From: a bacterium
GTDB taxonomy: Bacteria; Babelota; Babeliae; Babelales; GCA-2401785
Length of the DNA stretch: 64,000 nucleotides
Assembly (NCBI GenBank): GCA_023249975.1
Contig: JAHFBP010000007.1
Coordinates: forward strand, 1-64,000
Reading direction: 5' to 3'
Shown: one piece after another, positions 38,522-46,767 of the stretch
Layout: each line of letters begins with the position of its first letter
Position numbering within the stretch: position 1 is the first letter of the stretch
Made by a program: the position numbers and the translations under genes
Notes under the pieces: model-generated
The model's input: only the letters and a program-made list of their open reading frames with translations
Databases searched by the model: none
Told to the model about the DNA's origin: nothing

Positions 38522-39358
38522 ATGATATATTTAGACCCCAGAAGCGACATGGTCTTTAAAAAACTGTTTGGCGATATCACCCACAAAAACATTTTAATCA
38601 GCTTTTTGAACAGTGTTTTAGGTCGAGTTGAAGGTAAAAAAATCATTGATGTTGTCATTAATGACCCAAGCAATGTCCCCGAAACTCCGCTTTCCAAAAC
38701 CAGCATCGTCGATGTCCGTTGCACCGATCAAAGTAGCAATCAATATATTGTTGAGATGCAGGTAGTTACCCAAAAAGACTATGGTGCCAGAGCCCAATAT
38801 TACAGTTCTCTTGCGCTCAGTCGACAACTAGCTTCGGGAGAATCGTATAGCAAGCTTGTACCGGTTATTTTTGTTGGAGTACTTGATTTTTCACTCTTCA
38901 AGACTTCCAATTATATAAGCCACCATTTCATTTTAGATAATGAAACCCATGAGCATGAACTTGCGCATATGGAGTTCCATTTTATTGAACTACCAAAATT
39001 CAATAAAAAACCTGAAGCCCTTAATGGCATTCTTGAGAAATGGATCTATTTCATCAAAAATGCCGGCTTACTCCAAAAAGTTCCAAGCTACCTCAGCGAG
39101 CCTGTTTTGACCGAAGCCTTTGGCGTGCTTGCGCAAAGCAATTGGTCCATCCCAGAATTGGAAGCCTACGACCGATACCAAGATTCAATCAGATCTGCCA
39201 TCGGACAACTTGAAGCTGCCATGGAAAAAGGCATGGAAAAAGGTATAGAAAAAGCTCGTCTTGAAATGGCAAAAAAATTACTCTCCAAACTTGATATTGC
39301 GGCCGTTGCCGAAATCACTGGGCTGTCGGTTGAAGAACTTACAAAACTTAAAAAATAA
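38522..39358 (+). CDS. Rpn/PD-(D/E)XK nuclease family transposase-like protein (278 aa)
   Basis: The family opening MIYLDPRSDMVFKKLFGD starts at 38522, and a purine-rich GAGGTGGAAG lies just upstream. The nuclease core is SIVDVRCTD followed by QYIVEMQV, matching the D...ExQ pattern of the family, and then YYSSLALSRQL. The C-terminus has the usual EKGMEKGIEKARLEMAKKLL helix and a short helix-turn-helix-like end. These proteins are annotated as transposases or recombination-promoting nucleases; many copies spread within genomes. No inverted repeats or target duplications are visible here. Confidence 0.85.
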   Translation: MIYLDPRSDMVFKKLFGDITHKNILISFLNSVLGRVEGKKIIDVVINDPSNVPETPLSKTSIVDVRCTDQSSNQYIVEMQVVTQKDYGARAQYYSSLALSRQLASGESYSKLVPVIFVGVLDFSLFKTSNYISHHFILDNETHEHELAHMEFHFIELPKFNKKPEALNGILEKWIYFIKNAGLLQKVPSYLSEPVLTEAFGVLAQSNWSIPELEAYDRYQDSIRSAIGQLEAAMEKGMEKGIEKARLEMAKKLLSKLDIAAVAEITGLSVEELTKLKK

Positions 39359-39367
39359 AGCGAAAAA

Positions 39368-41830
39368 ATGGATAAACGATACGATCATATTCAGTGCGAA
39401 AAACAACAACAAGATTTGTGGGCCCAAAAAAAGGTCTACCAATTTGACCCAGCAAACTCAGGTGAAGTGTTCAGCATCGACACGCCACCTCCGACTATTT
39501 CGGGCAAACTCCACATTGGACACATTTTTTCGTACACCCAAACTGATCTGATCGCACGATTCCGGCGCATGCAGGGGCGCAATGTCTTTTATCCGATGGG
39601 ATATGATGACAACGGCCTGCCCACAGAATTGTATGTAGAAAAAAAGAATAAAGTGCGCGGCGGCGCCATGAAGCGCTCTGAATTTGTTGCCCTGTGCATC
39701 AAAGAAACTGAACTGGCCGCAGACATGTACAAAGACGTGTGGCAACGCATGGGAATTTCTGCCGACTGGGACCGCTCCTATTCGACCATTGCCCCAAAAG
39801 CACAACGCGTTGCACAACATTCATTTGTTGAACTTTATGCCAAAGGCTTGATTTATCGCAGATCAGAACCTGCCATCTATTGCACCTCATGCCGAACTTC
39901 AACTGCGCAAGCGTTGCTCGAAACGGCAGATATCAAAAGTACCTTCAACACCATTGTATTTAAAGACCACAACGGTTCACCGGTTCACATTGCCACAACC
40001 CGTCCGGAACTTTTGCCAGCGTGCGTAGCCGTGTTCTATCATCCTGATGATGCTCGATTTGCACATCTGAACGGTACCATGTTGACTACCTCCTATTTTG
40101 GCAAACAAGTTCCCGTCATGCCGGACGAATCGGTCGACCCAGAAAAGGGTACCGGAATTGTTATGTGCTGTACTTTTGGAGACCAAAAAGATATTGAATG
40201 GTACAAAAAACATCAGTTGCCATTTGTTCAGATTATCGACTTTGACGGTAAATGGTTACCCAACTCGGGACCTCTTGCAGGCCTGAAGGTCCATGAAGCT
40301 CGCAAAACGATGATCGACTTGCTCAAAGCGAGCGGTGAACTGATTGAGCAAAAAGAAATTACTCATGCCGTTCATGTGGACGAGCGCTGCAAAAAAGAAA
40401 TAGAATTTTTGATTCTTGAGCAGTGGTTCGTCAAAATTTTACCCTACAAACAAGATTTTTTGGATTTAGCTGACCAAATTGTGTGGAAACCTGCGTTCAT
40501 GAAATCTCGCTACCGCGAATGGGTATCAGGACTTTCGTGGGACTGGTGCATCTCACGCCAACGTTTTTTTGGTATCCCTTTCCCCGTGTGGCACTGCCAA
40601 GATTGCAGACACATGATTGTGGCCACACCCGAAATGTTGCCGATCGATCCTCAAGAAACTGAATACCCCGGCAAAGTGTGTCCGCAGTGCAAAAGCACAA
40701 ACCTCAAGGCCGACACCGATGTGATGGACACCTGGAACACCTCTGCATTGTCACCACAAATTAATGCAGGATGGCCTGATAACAATGGACCTGTTGGGCT
40801 GCCAATGTCGATGCGCCCTCAAGCTCACGACATTATCCGCACCTGGGCGTTTTACACCATCGCCAGATCATATGCACACACCGGAATGATTCCATGGAAA
40901 GAAATTATTATTTCTGGTCATGCACTTGCAGGACGTGGTGAAAAATTCTCCAAATCTGCGGGAAATGCATTGCTCGACCCTATTAATTTACTCCAAGCGT
41001 ATTCTGCCGACTCAGTCCGTTATTGGGCTGCCAGCGGAAAATTAGGGGTGGACATTCTGTTCAGCGAAGAACAGCTGAAAATTGGGCAACGCTTGAGTAC
41101 CAAATTGTGGAATGCGTTCAAATTTTGCCATGAGCACATATCTTCGGCAAATATTAGAAAACCTAAAAACCATGTACCAACTGATGCCGTCAACAAATGG
41201 CTGTGTCACCGCATGAATCAAACCTACACTGAATATCTCAAGGCTTTTGATGCGTATGAATATCATCATGCATTGGAAGTGGTTGAAAAATTATTCTGGA
41301 ATGATTTTTGCGACAATTATTTGGAATTGATTAAAGACAGACTCTTCAATCCCGACAAATATGATGCATCCGTCAATGCTGACACGATTGCAACCTTGTA
41401 CGAAGTTGGTCTTGCAATCCTGAAAATGTTCGCTCCGATCATGCCGCATATTACCGAAACGCTATTTGGGTATATTTATGCACAAACTGAGAATGCTCCA
41501 TCATTGCACGCAACCACATTCACACCAGAACGCTATGCTCATTATCATTATGCTGATGACGCAGAAATTATGGATCGTATTGTCGAAGTGGTCAGTGCAG
41601 TGCGCAAGCTCAAATCTGAAAATCAAGTCTCTCTCAAAACGCCTATTGAAGTTTTAAGCTTAAGTGCATCAGACACTGCACTATTGAAAAAGATACAAGA
41701 ACATGAAACTTTGATTAAAGGGGTGACGCTTGCTGTGCATATTAAAACATCTCACCTCATAACTGAAGAAAACGTGATGGTTGAAGTTGACGGTGTTTGG
41801 CATGCTGCAATTAGTATGGAGAAGGAATGA
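39368..41830 (+). CDS. valS: Valyl-tRNA synthetase, archaeal/rickettsial-type (820 aa)
   Basis: This class I synthetase charges tRNA-Val. The HIGH motif is LHIGH (residues 48-52) in TPPPTISGKLHIGHIFSYTQ, and the KMSKS motif reads KFSKS (526-530). The editing domain and two cysteine pairs (CQDC, CPQC) lie between them. The opening, DNGLPTE and the SMRPQAHDIIRTWAFYT block resemble the archaeal and rickettsial subgroup rather than typical bacterial ValRS. At 820 residues the C-terminal coiled coil is short. The stop overlaps the ybeY start (ATGA). Confidence 0.93.
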   Translation: MDKRYDHIQCEKQQQDLWAQKKVYQFDPANSGEVFSIDTPPPTISGKLHIGHIFSYTQTDLIARFRRMQGRNVFYPMGYDDNGLPTELYVEKKNKVRGGAMKRSEFVALCIKETELAADMYKDVWQRMGISADWDRSYSTIAPKAQRVAQHSFVELYAKGLIYRRSEPAIYCTSCRTSTAQALLETADIKSTFNTIVFKDHNGSPVHIATTRPELLPACVAVFYHPDDARFAHLNGTMLTTSYFGKQVPVMPDESVDPEKGTGIVMCCTFGDQKDIEWYKKHQLPFVQIIDFDGKWLPNSGPLAGLKVHEARKTMIDLLKASGELIEQKEITHAVHVDERCKKEIEFLILEQWFVKILPYKQDFLDLADQIVWKPAFMKSRYREWVSGLSWDWCISRQRFFGIPFPVWHCQDCRHMIVATPEMLPIDPQETEYPGKVCPQCKSTNLKADTDVMDTWNTSALSPQINAGWPDNNGPVGLPMSMRPQAHDIIRTWAFYTIARSYAHTGMIPWKEIIISGHALAGRGEKFSKSAGNALLDPINLLQAYSADSVRYWAASGKLGVDILFSEEQLKIGQRLSTKLWNAFKFCHEHISSANIRKPKNHVPTDAVNKWLCHRMNQTYTEYLKAFDAYEYHHALEVVEKLFWNDFCDNYLELIKDRLFNPDKYDASVNADTIATLYEVGLAILKMFAPIMPHITETLFGYIYAQTENAPSLHATTFTPERYAHYHYADDAEIMDRIVEVVSAVRKLKSENQVSLKTPIEVLSLSASDTALLKKIQEHETLIKGVTLAVHIKTSHLITEENVMVEVDGVWHAAISMEKE

Positions 41831-42282
41831 TCACAGTCACCACAAAATTGCGCAATCTTCCATTTACCGTCCCAAGTTTGCACACAAAGTTTGAAGCGAT
41901 GCTCAAGGCCCTAGATTATCAGGGCTTTGACGTCTCGGTAATTTTGACAACCAATGCAACCATCAGAAATTACAACAGAGAATATCGCAACAAAGACAAA
42001 GCAACGGACATTCTTTCATTCCCCTACTACCCTGATCATATTCCCGGAAAGCGCATCAAGCCAACTTCGAATGATGAAAAAAATTTGGGTGATATTATCA
42101 TCTCAGTTGAGCGAGTTGCTGCTGACGCAAAAAAATACGGCGTCACGTTTCAAGAGCGATTTGACATCATTATTGCACACGGAATTGCCCACTTGCTCAA
42201 TTATGACCACATCACAGATGAAGAATTTGCGGTGATGCAAAAAGTTGAAAAAAAACTTTTAAAGGTCATTGCGGCGTTATAA
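41827..42282 (+). CDS. ybeY: Endoribonuclease YbeY, rRNA maturation (151 aa)
   Basis: This zinc metalloprotein acts in 16S rRNA 3'-end maturation and ribosome quality control. The metal site HGIAHLLNYDH matches the family HGxLHLxGYDH, and the upstream NREYRNKDKATDILSFPY block is typical. The start overlaps the valS stop by four bases. A TATAAT at its 3' end (42278-42283) may serve the tdk gene downstream. Confidence 0.93.
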   Translation: MITVTTKLRNLPFTVPSLHTKFEAMLKALDYQGFDVSVILTTNATIRNYNREYRNKDKATDILSFPYYPDHIPGKRIKPTSNDEKNLGDIIISVERVAADAKKYGVTFQERFDIIIAHGIAHLLNYDHITDEEFAVMQKVEKKLLKVIAAL

Positions 42283-42300
42283 TCTAGACCATAAATAAAA

Positions 42301-42340
42301 TGCGTAGTACCTTTGCTCAAAAAATTAAAGGTACTGCGCA
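42301..42340 (+). promoter_or_regulatory. Leader hairpin covering the tdk ribosome-binding site
   Basis: TGCGTAGTACCTTT pairs with AAAGGTACTGCGCA, with one mismatched T/G position. The right arm holds the AAAGG ribosome-binding site and ends on the A of the ATG. A TATAAT lies 20-25 bases upstream. No T tract follows, so this looks like translational control rather than termination. Confidence 0.55.
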
Positions 42341-42972
42341 TGAATACAACCAAGGGAACCTTAGAGATTATTTGTGGGGGTATGTTTTCAGGAAAATCTA
42401 GTGAGCTTATCAGTAGATTGGAACGTGCTGAAATTGCAAAAAAACGATGTATGGTTTTCAAAAATTCAAGCGATGCACGCCGTAAAACTGATGCTATTTC
42501 AACTCATGATGGACGCGAATACGCTTCCATTCCCATCGCCAACAACGAGTGTGATAAAATTCTCGAAATGACCAATCATAGTGTTGATGTAGTTGCCATT
42601 GATGAAATTCAATTTTTTAACATGACGATCATCGACACAATTTCCAGTTTGTTGAATGACGGCAAGCGCGTGATTGTCTCCGGATTGGATATGGATTCAC
42701 ATGGTCTACCATTTGGGATAATTCATATTTTACTTACCATGGCAGAACACATAACCAAACTTCATGCCGTTTGTAATGTATGCGGAGCTGATGCCAGTTT
42801 TAGCCAAAATATTATTGATGGTCGTCCTGCGACATTCGAAAATCAAACACAATTTCAAGAAAATACCGGACTGTATGAAGCACGATGCCGAACACATTTT
42901 TTTATTGAACTTCCTGATAAATTGAGCACACTCATATTGAAACAGTTCAACCAATTGTACACTCAAAAGTAG
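42340..42972 (+). CDS. tdk: Thymidine kinase, cytosolic copy (210 aa)
   Basis: This type II (TK1-like) kinase transfers phosphate from ATP to thymidine. The P-loop GGMFSGKSSEL (13-23), the catalytic DEIQFF with Glu89, the zinc-site cysteines CNVC, and YEARCRTH in the lasso region are present. No signal peptide is seen, in contrast to the next two copies. The start at 42340 follows a hairpin that covers its ribosome-binding site; a TTG nine codons upstream is an alternative. This copy is the likely housekeeping salvage enzyme. Confidence 0.92.
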   Translation: MNTTKGTLEIICGGMFSGKSSELISRLERAEIAKKRCMVFKNSSDARRKTDAISTHDGREYASIPIANNECDKILEMTNHSVDVVAIDEIQFFNMTIIDTISSLLNDGKRVIVSGLDMDSHGLPFGIIHILLTMAEHITKLHAVCNVCGADASFSQNIIDGRPATFENQTQFQENTGLYEARCRTHFFIELPDKLSTLILKQFNQLYTQK

Positions 42973-42980
42973 AGTAACCC

Positions 42981-43640
42981 ATGCTTAAAAAAACAATCTC
43001 AACCCTCATGCTATTCGTATCTTTTCAGGTGCACGCCTTGGAAAAACCCATTAAAAATGGTCGCCTGGAAGTCATTTGCGGATCCATGTTCTCCGGAAAA
43101 TCAACTGAATTACTACGTCGCATCAAGCGGGCAAAACATGCGAAAAAAGAAATTCTTTCAATCAAGTCACATCTGGACACACGACGAGAAGAATTCTGCA
43201 TCACAACTCATGATGGACAAAAGCAAACAGCTCATCTTCTCTCCAATAACATGGAAAATTTGTCTGATTCTATTACAAAACTCAGCGAAGGTGTTGATGT
43301 TGTAGGTATTGATGAAATTCAATTCTTTCCATATAAAATGATCTCTATTATCGAAAACCTTATCGAAAAAGGCATAATAGTTATTGTTGCAGGCCTTGAC
43401 TTAGATTTTCGAGGTGAACCATTCAGTATCATGCCAGAACTCATGGCAAAAGCAGACAAAGTGCACAAGTTTTCTGCAATTTGCTCAAAATGCGGCAATG
43501 ATGCTCATTACTCACAGCGCATTATTAATGGTAAGCCTGCAAAATATGATGACCCAATTATTATGGTCGGCGCAGAAGAATGCTATGAAGCTCGATGCCG
43601 TAATTGTTTTGAAACTCACAAGCCTCAAATTACAAATTAA
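42981..43640 (+). CDS. Thymidine-kinase-like protein with signal peptide (219 aa)
   Basis: Residues 1-19 (MLKKTISTLMLFVSFQVHA) form a Sec signal peptide, and the kinase domain begins right after it (GRLEVICGSMFSGKSTELL, P-loop 34-41). The catalytic DEIQFF with Glu112, the zinc pairs CSKC and CRNC and an intact lasso (PAKYDDPIIMVGAEECYEAR) are present, so all visible catalytic elements are kept. It starts eight bases after tdk. If exported it would act outside the cytosol, where ATP is absent unless the destination is the host cell. An uncleaved N-terminal anchor is the main alternative. Confidence 0.85.
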   Translation: MLKKTISTLMLFVSFQVHALEKPIKNGRLEVICGSMFSGKSTELLRRIKRAKHAKKEILSIKSHLDTRREEFCITTHDGQKQTAHLLSNNMENLSDSITKLSEGVDVVGIDEIQFFPYKMISIIENLIEKGIIVIVAGLDLDFRGEPFSIMPELMAKADKVHKFSAICSKCGNDAHYSQRIINGKPAKYDDPIIMVGAEECYEARCRNCFETHKPQITN

Positions 43641-43670
43641 TCAAAAAAGTTCTATACAAATTATATTATT

Positions 43671-43710
43671 TTGACATGTGGATGTTTTGGGTAAAACCTC
43701 CACATGTCAA
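43671..43710 (+). terminator. Probable intrinsic terminator after the second tdk copy
   Basis: TTGACATGTGGA pairs with TCCACATGTCAA across a 16-base loop. The T tract is interrupted (TGTATTTTT), so termination is probable rather than certain. Confidence 0.55.
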
Positions 43711-43784
43711 TGTATTTTTCAAAAAATGATAATAATTATTTGAATAAAATAGCAAGAAATATAGTTGTTAAATACTCACATTTT

Positions 43785-43820
43785 TATCTTGAACTTCCTG
43801 TCAAATTAAGCAAAATGTAA
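43785..43820 (+). pseudogene. Remnant of a tdk 3' end
   Basis: TTGAACTTCCTG[TC]AAATT[A]AGCA here matches the segment of tdk near 42905 that encodes ELPDKLS, with about 21 of 24 bases identical. It has no open frame around it. It lies in the gap between the second copy and the fused copy and looks like a leftover of the array's duplication. Confidence 0.45.
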
Positions 43821-43916
43821 TGTGACAACAATCAACGAATACCCAAATCGGTATGTTTAATATGATTAATTAATATGTTTGATTAATATGTTTGGCAGAG
43901 CGAAGGACGATTCTCT

Positions 43917-45197
43917 ATGTTATATAAAAAATACATCACGGCAATCCTCGTCATTACGTGTATATCTATGAACTTCGCTCAAGAAAAACACCAAAAAAAA
44001 GGCTGCCTAGAAGTCATTTGCGGCTCTGTTTTTTCAGGAAAAACGACCGAATTATTACGCAGAATGGAACGTGCTGAATACAAAAAAAAAGACGTTGTTT
44101 CAACAACCACGCATCTTAACATGCAAAAAAACGAACTCTGCATTAGCACCCATAATGGACAAAAATATATAACACAACCAATCCTTGAATCTGATAAAGA
44201 AAAGTGCCTCGAAACATCGATTATGCAATTGGTTGGAGATACTACAAATGTTTTTGGTATTGATGAAATTCAATTTTTCCCTGATCAAATAATTCCTATA
44301 ATTCAGAGCCTTATCGACCGAGGAGTTACCGTAATTGTTGCAGGGCTTGATTTAAATTGCCAAGGCGAACCTTATAGTATTATGCCTAAATTAATGGCTC
44401 TTGCTGATAAACTTACAAAGCTTTCTGCATGCTGCATTAAATGTGGAAATGATGCGTATTTTTCTCAACGTATTATTAATGGAATTCCGGCAAAATATGC
44501 CGCAGCACTTTCTACCACCACAGATATTGAAAATTGTCATCAACCTCGATGCCGCAACTGTTTTGAATCTTATAAAATTCCCGAACCAACACATGACCCA
44601 ATAACTTATACCAAAAAGGGTTCGTTAGAAGTTATTTGCGGCTGTATGTTTGCAGGAAAATCAACCGAATTACTGCGGCTCATAGATCGGGCTGAGCATA
44701 ATAAGAAAAAAGTTGTCGCTATAAAACCTCAACTCGAAAGTTATTATCATAATTTTTTTATTACCACCCACAATGGCGAAAAGCGAGCCGCGCAACTCAT
44801 TTCAACACACGAACGTAATCTTGAAGCTACTGTACTTCAATTATGTAAGGATGCAGATGTCGTTGGACTCGATGATGTTCACTTTTATCCTCAAAAAATG
44901 ATCTCCATAATCAACAAGCTTATTAATAATGGAGTTACCGTCATTGTTGCAGGACTTGATTTAGATTTTCGAGCTGAGTCATTTGGTATCATGCCAGAAC
45001 TTATGGTGCGAGCTGATAGAATTAAAAAGCTCTCTGCTGTTTGCATAAATTGTAATCACCGAAAAGCTCGCTTTTCACAAAGAATTATCAATAATAGCCC
45101 TGCAAAATATGACACTCCTATTATTATGACAGGCGCTGAAGAATGCTACCAACCACGATGTTCCGATTGTTTTGCAACATACAAACCAATAGAATAG
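43917..45197 (+). CDS. Exported tandem fusion of two thymidine-kinase-like domains (426 aa)
   Basis: Residues 1-21 (LYKKYITAILVITCISMNFA) form a signal peptide. Domain 1 (about 29-220) has P-loop GSVFSGKTTELL, catalytic DEIQFF (Glu117) and zinc pairs CIKC and CRNC, but its substrate lasso has diverged (PAKYAAALSTTTDIENCHQP), losing the conserved tyrosine. Domain 2 (about 235-426) has P-loop GCMFAGKSTELL and an intact lasso (PAKYDTPIIMTGAEECYQPR), yet the catalytic glutamate is aspartate (GLDDVHFY, Asp320). Zinc pairs CINC and CSDC remain. The two halves are thus impaired in different places. GAAGGA precedes the ATG. Confidence 0.88.
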   Translation: MLYKKYITAILVITCISMNFAQEKHQKKGCLEVICGSVFSGKTTELLRRMERAEYKKKDVVSTTTHLNMQKNELCISTHNGQKYITQPILESDKEKCLETSIMQLVGDTTNVFGIDEIQFFPDQIIPIIQSLIDRGVTVIVAGLDLNCQGEPYSIMPKLMALADKLTKLSACCIKCGNDAYFSQRIINGIPAKYAAALSTTTDIENCHQPRCRNCFESYKIPEPTHDPITYTKKGSLEVICGCMFAGKSTELLRLIDRAEHNKKKVVAIKPQLESYYHNFFITTHNGEKRAAQLISTHERNLEATVLQLCKDADVVGLDDVHFYPQKMISIINKLINNGVTVIVAGLDLDFRAESFGIMPELMVRADRIKKLSAVCINCNHRKARFSQRIINNSPAKYDTPIIMTGAEECYQPRCSDCFATYKPIE

Positions 45198-45236
45198 AGC
45201 TATGCACTTTATTTAACACATGAAATTATCATTACC

Positions 45237-46622
45237 ATGGCTCGCATAAAATCATTATTTAGTTGCTCAGAATGTCACTACGAATGTCCAAAGTGGATTG
45301 GTCAATGCCCGCAATGTTCCACATGGAACAGTTTTGTTGAAGTCAAGGCGCTACCCAGTTCACAAGGAGGACTGAGTAAGTCTACCCACAAAACACAACC
45401 TTCAAAATTATTTACACTCGACGAACTTCCTGATGAAAAATACAGCCGTTTTTCATGCGGCATGGACGAATGGGATCGTGTATTTGGTGGTGGCATTGTA
45501 CCCGGTTCATTTACTATTTTGACCGGTGATCCTGGAGTAGGAAAATCTACACTTCTTTTGCATGTTGCTGACAAAATTGCTCAGCAAAATCACAAAACTT
45601 TATATTTTTCATCTGAAGAGTCTGTTGAACAAGTCAAAGGCCGTGCATTGCGGCTAGGTCTTGGAAAAACCAATGTTTTATTTTCAGATGAACCAAGCCT
45701 TGAAAATATTATTGCAACAGCTCAGCAAGAAAAACCAGCACTACTGATTTTAGATTCAATTCAAAGTTGCCATGTCACCTCACAAACCTACAGCTTTCCG
45801 GGTAGCATTGGACATCTGCGCGAAGCTGCTTTCCAGCTCATGCGACTTGCAAAAAGTGAACGCATTGCGGTACTGATTACCGGGCACATTACTAAAGATG
45901 GCAGCATGGCCGGCCCTAAATTATTGGAACACATGGTCGACGGCGTATTTTATTTGCAAGGCGACAACCAATGGCAAACGCGCATTCTACGCTCTGTTAA
46001 AAATCGATTTGGTACCGTCAACGAAATTGGCTTTTTTGAAATGGGCGAAAATGGCATGGAACAAGTCTCTGATTTGAACCACCAAATGCTCGAAAATACT
46101 ACCGCCACTCCCGGATCAGTGTTGACCTGTTGTATGGAAGGCTCACGCCCCGTTCTCGTTGAATTGCAGGCACTGTGTGTTCCGTCCAAGTTTGCCAGTC
46201 CACAGCGCGTGATAAGTGGAATTGACCACAAGCGGGTGGTAATTGCGGCGGCAATTTTGGAAAAATATTTGAGAATTAAAATGAGTGCTCATGACATTTT
46301 TTTCAAAGTCAGCGGCAGTTTTTTTGTCAAAGAACCGGCCAGTGATTTGGCCATTATTCTTGCACTACTCTCCAGTTATTTGCAGCGCAAGTTACCCGAT
46401 AAAACTATGATCATTGGGGAAGTAAGTTTGACCGGAAATATCAAAACCGCACAACAAACACCAACCCGAATTAAAGAAGCTCTCAAGTTTGGTGCAACAA
46501 CTATCATTACTGCTAAAAATATTCATCAAGAATTTGATAAAAAACATGGTATACTGGCGATTAAAAGCGTGTACGAAACACTCGGATTATTTCCAGAAAA
46601 TGAACCTGAACCACATTATTAA
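45237..46622 (+). CDS. radA: DNA repair protein RadA (461 aa)
   Basis: RadA is a RecA-like ATPase that extends recombination intermediates. An N-terminal zinc finger (Cys10, Cys13, Cys24, Cys27 in CSECHYECPKWIGQCPQC), Walker A GDPGVGKSTLL, the diagnostic KNRFG motif (VKNRFGTVNEIGFFEM) and a C-terminal Lon-protease-like domain (GSFFVKEPASDLAIILALLS) are present. Length and order are normal. The ATG is 39 bases after the fused tdk. A small gene overlaps its last 23 bases in another frame. Confidence 0.95.
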   Translation: MARIKSLFSCSECHYECPKWIGQCPQCSTWNSFVEVKALPSSQGGLSKSTHKTQPSKLFTLDELPDEKYSRFSCGMDEWDRVFGGGIVPGSFTILTGDPGVGKSTLLLHVADKIAQQNHKTLYFSSEESVEQVKGRALRLGLGKTNVLFSDEPSLENIIATAQQEKPALLILDSIQSCHVTSQTYSFPGSIGHLREAAFQLMRLAKSERIAVLITGHITKDGSMAGPKLLEHMVDGVFYLQGDNQWQTRILRSVKNRFGTVNEIGFFEMGENGMEQVSDLNHQMLENTTATPGSVLTCCMEGSRPVLVELQALCVPSKFASPQRVISGIDHKRVVIAAAILEKYLRIKMSAHDIFFKVSGSFFVKEPASDLAIILALLSSYLQRKLPDKTMIIGEVSLTGNIKTAQQTPTRIKEALKFGATTIITAKNIHQEFDKKHGILAIKSVYETLGLFPENEPEPHY

Positions 46623-46767
46623 ACTCTTTGCACTTTTTATGCTATTTCATTCAAGTGCACTATTCAGAAGACCAGGACAAATATAGTTTTATTGAAGTTG
46701 AAGTACAAAAATTCGAGTCTTATTTTTTAACAAAATTACGCGAAAAACAACAGGATCTAAAACCATG
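46600..46767 (+). pseudogene. Small secreted-protein gene with an apparent frameshift
   Basis: An ATG at 46600, inside the end of radA, begins MNLNHIIKLFALFMLFHSSA, which reads like a signal peptide, but this frame stops at 46686. The +1 frame is open across the same stretch and continues with SEDQDKYSFIEVEVQKFESY and on to QQDLKP, stopping at 46767 with an ATGA overlap onto the next gene. Joining the frames near CTTTTTATG or CACTATTCA gives a protein of about 55 residues. It may be a decayed gene, a programmed frameshift or a sequencing error. Confidence 0.4.

Noticed and set aside
38439-39358. Insertion sequence built on the Rpn-type gene
   Set aside because: No terminal inverted repeats or target duplications flank it; the similar upstream sequences are direct repeats located only before the two genes.
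43850-43895. Short AT repeats (TTGATTAATATG) before the fused tdk gene as an iteron origin
   Set aside because: There are only two partial copies in AT-rich sequence, with no DnaA boxes or replication genes beside them.
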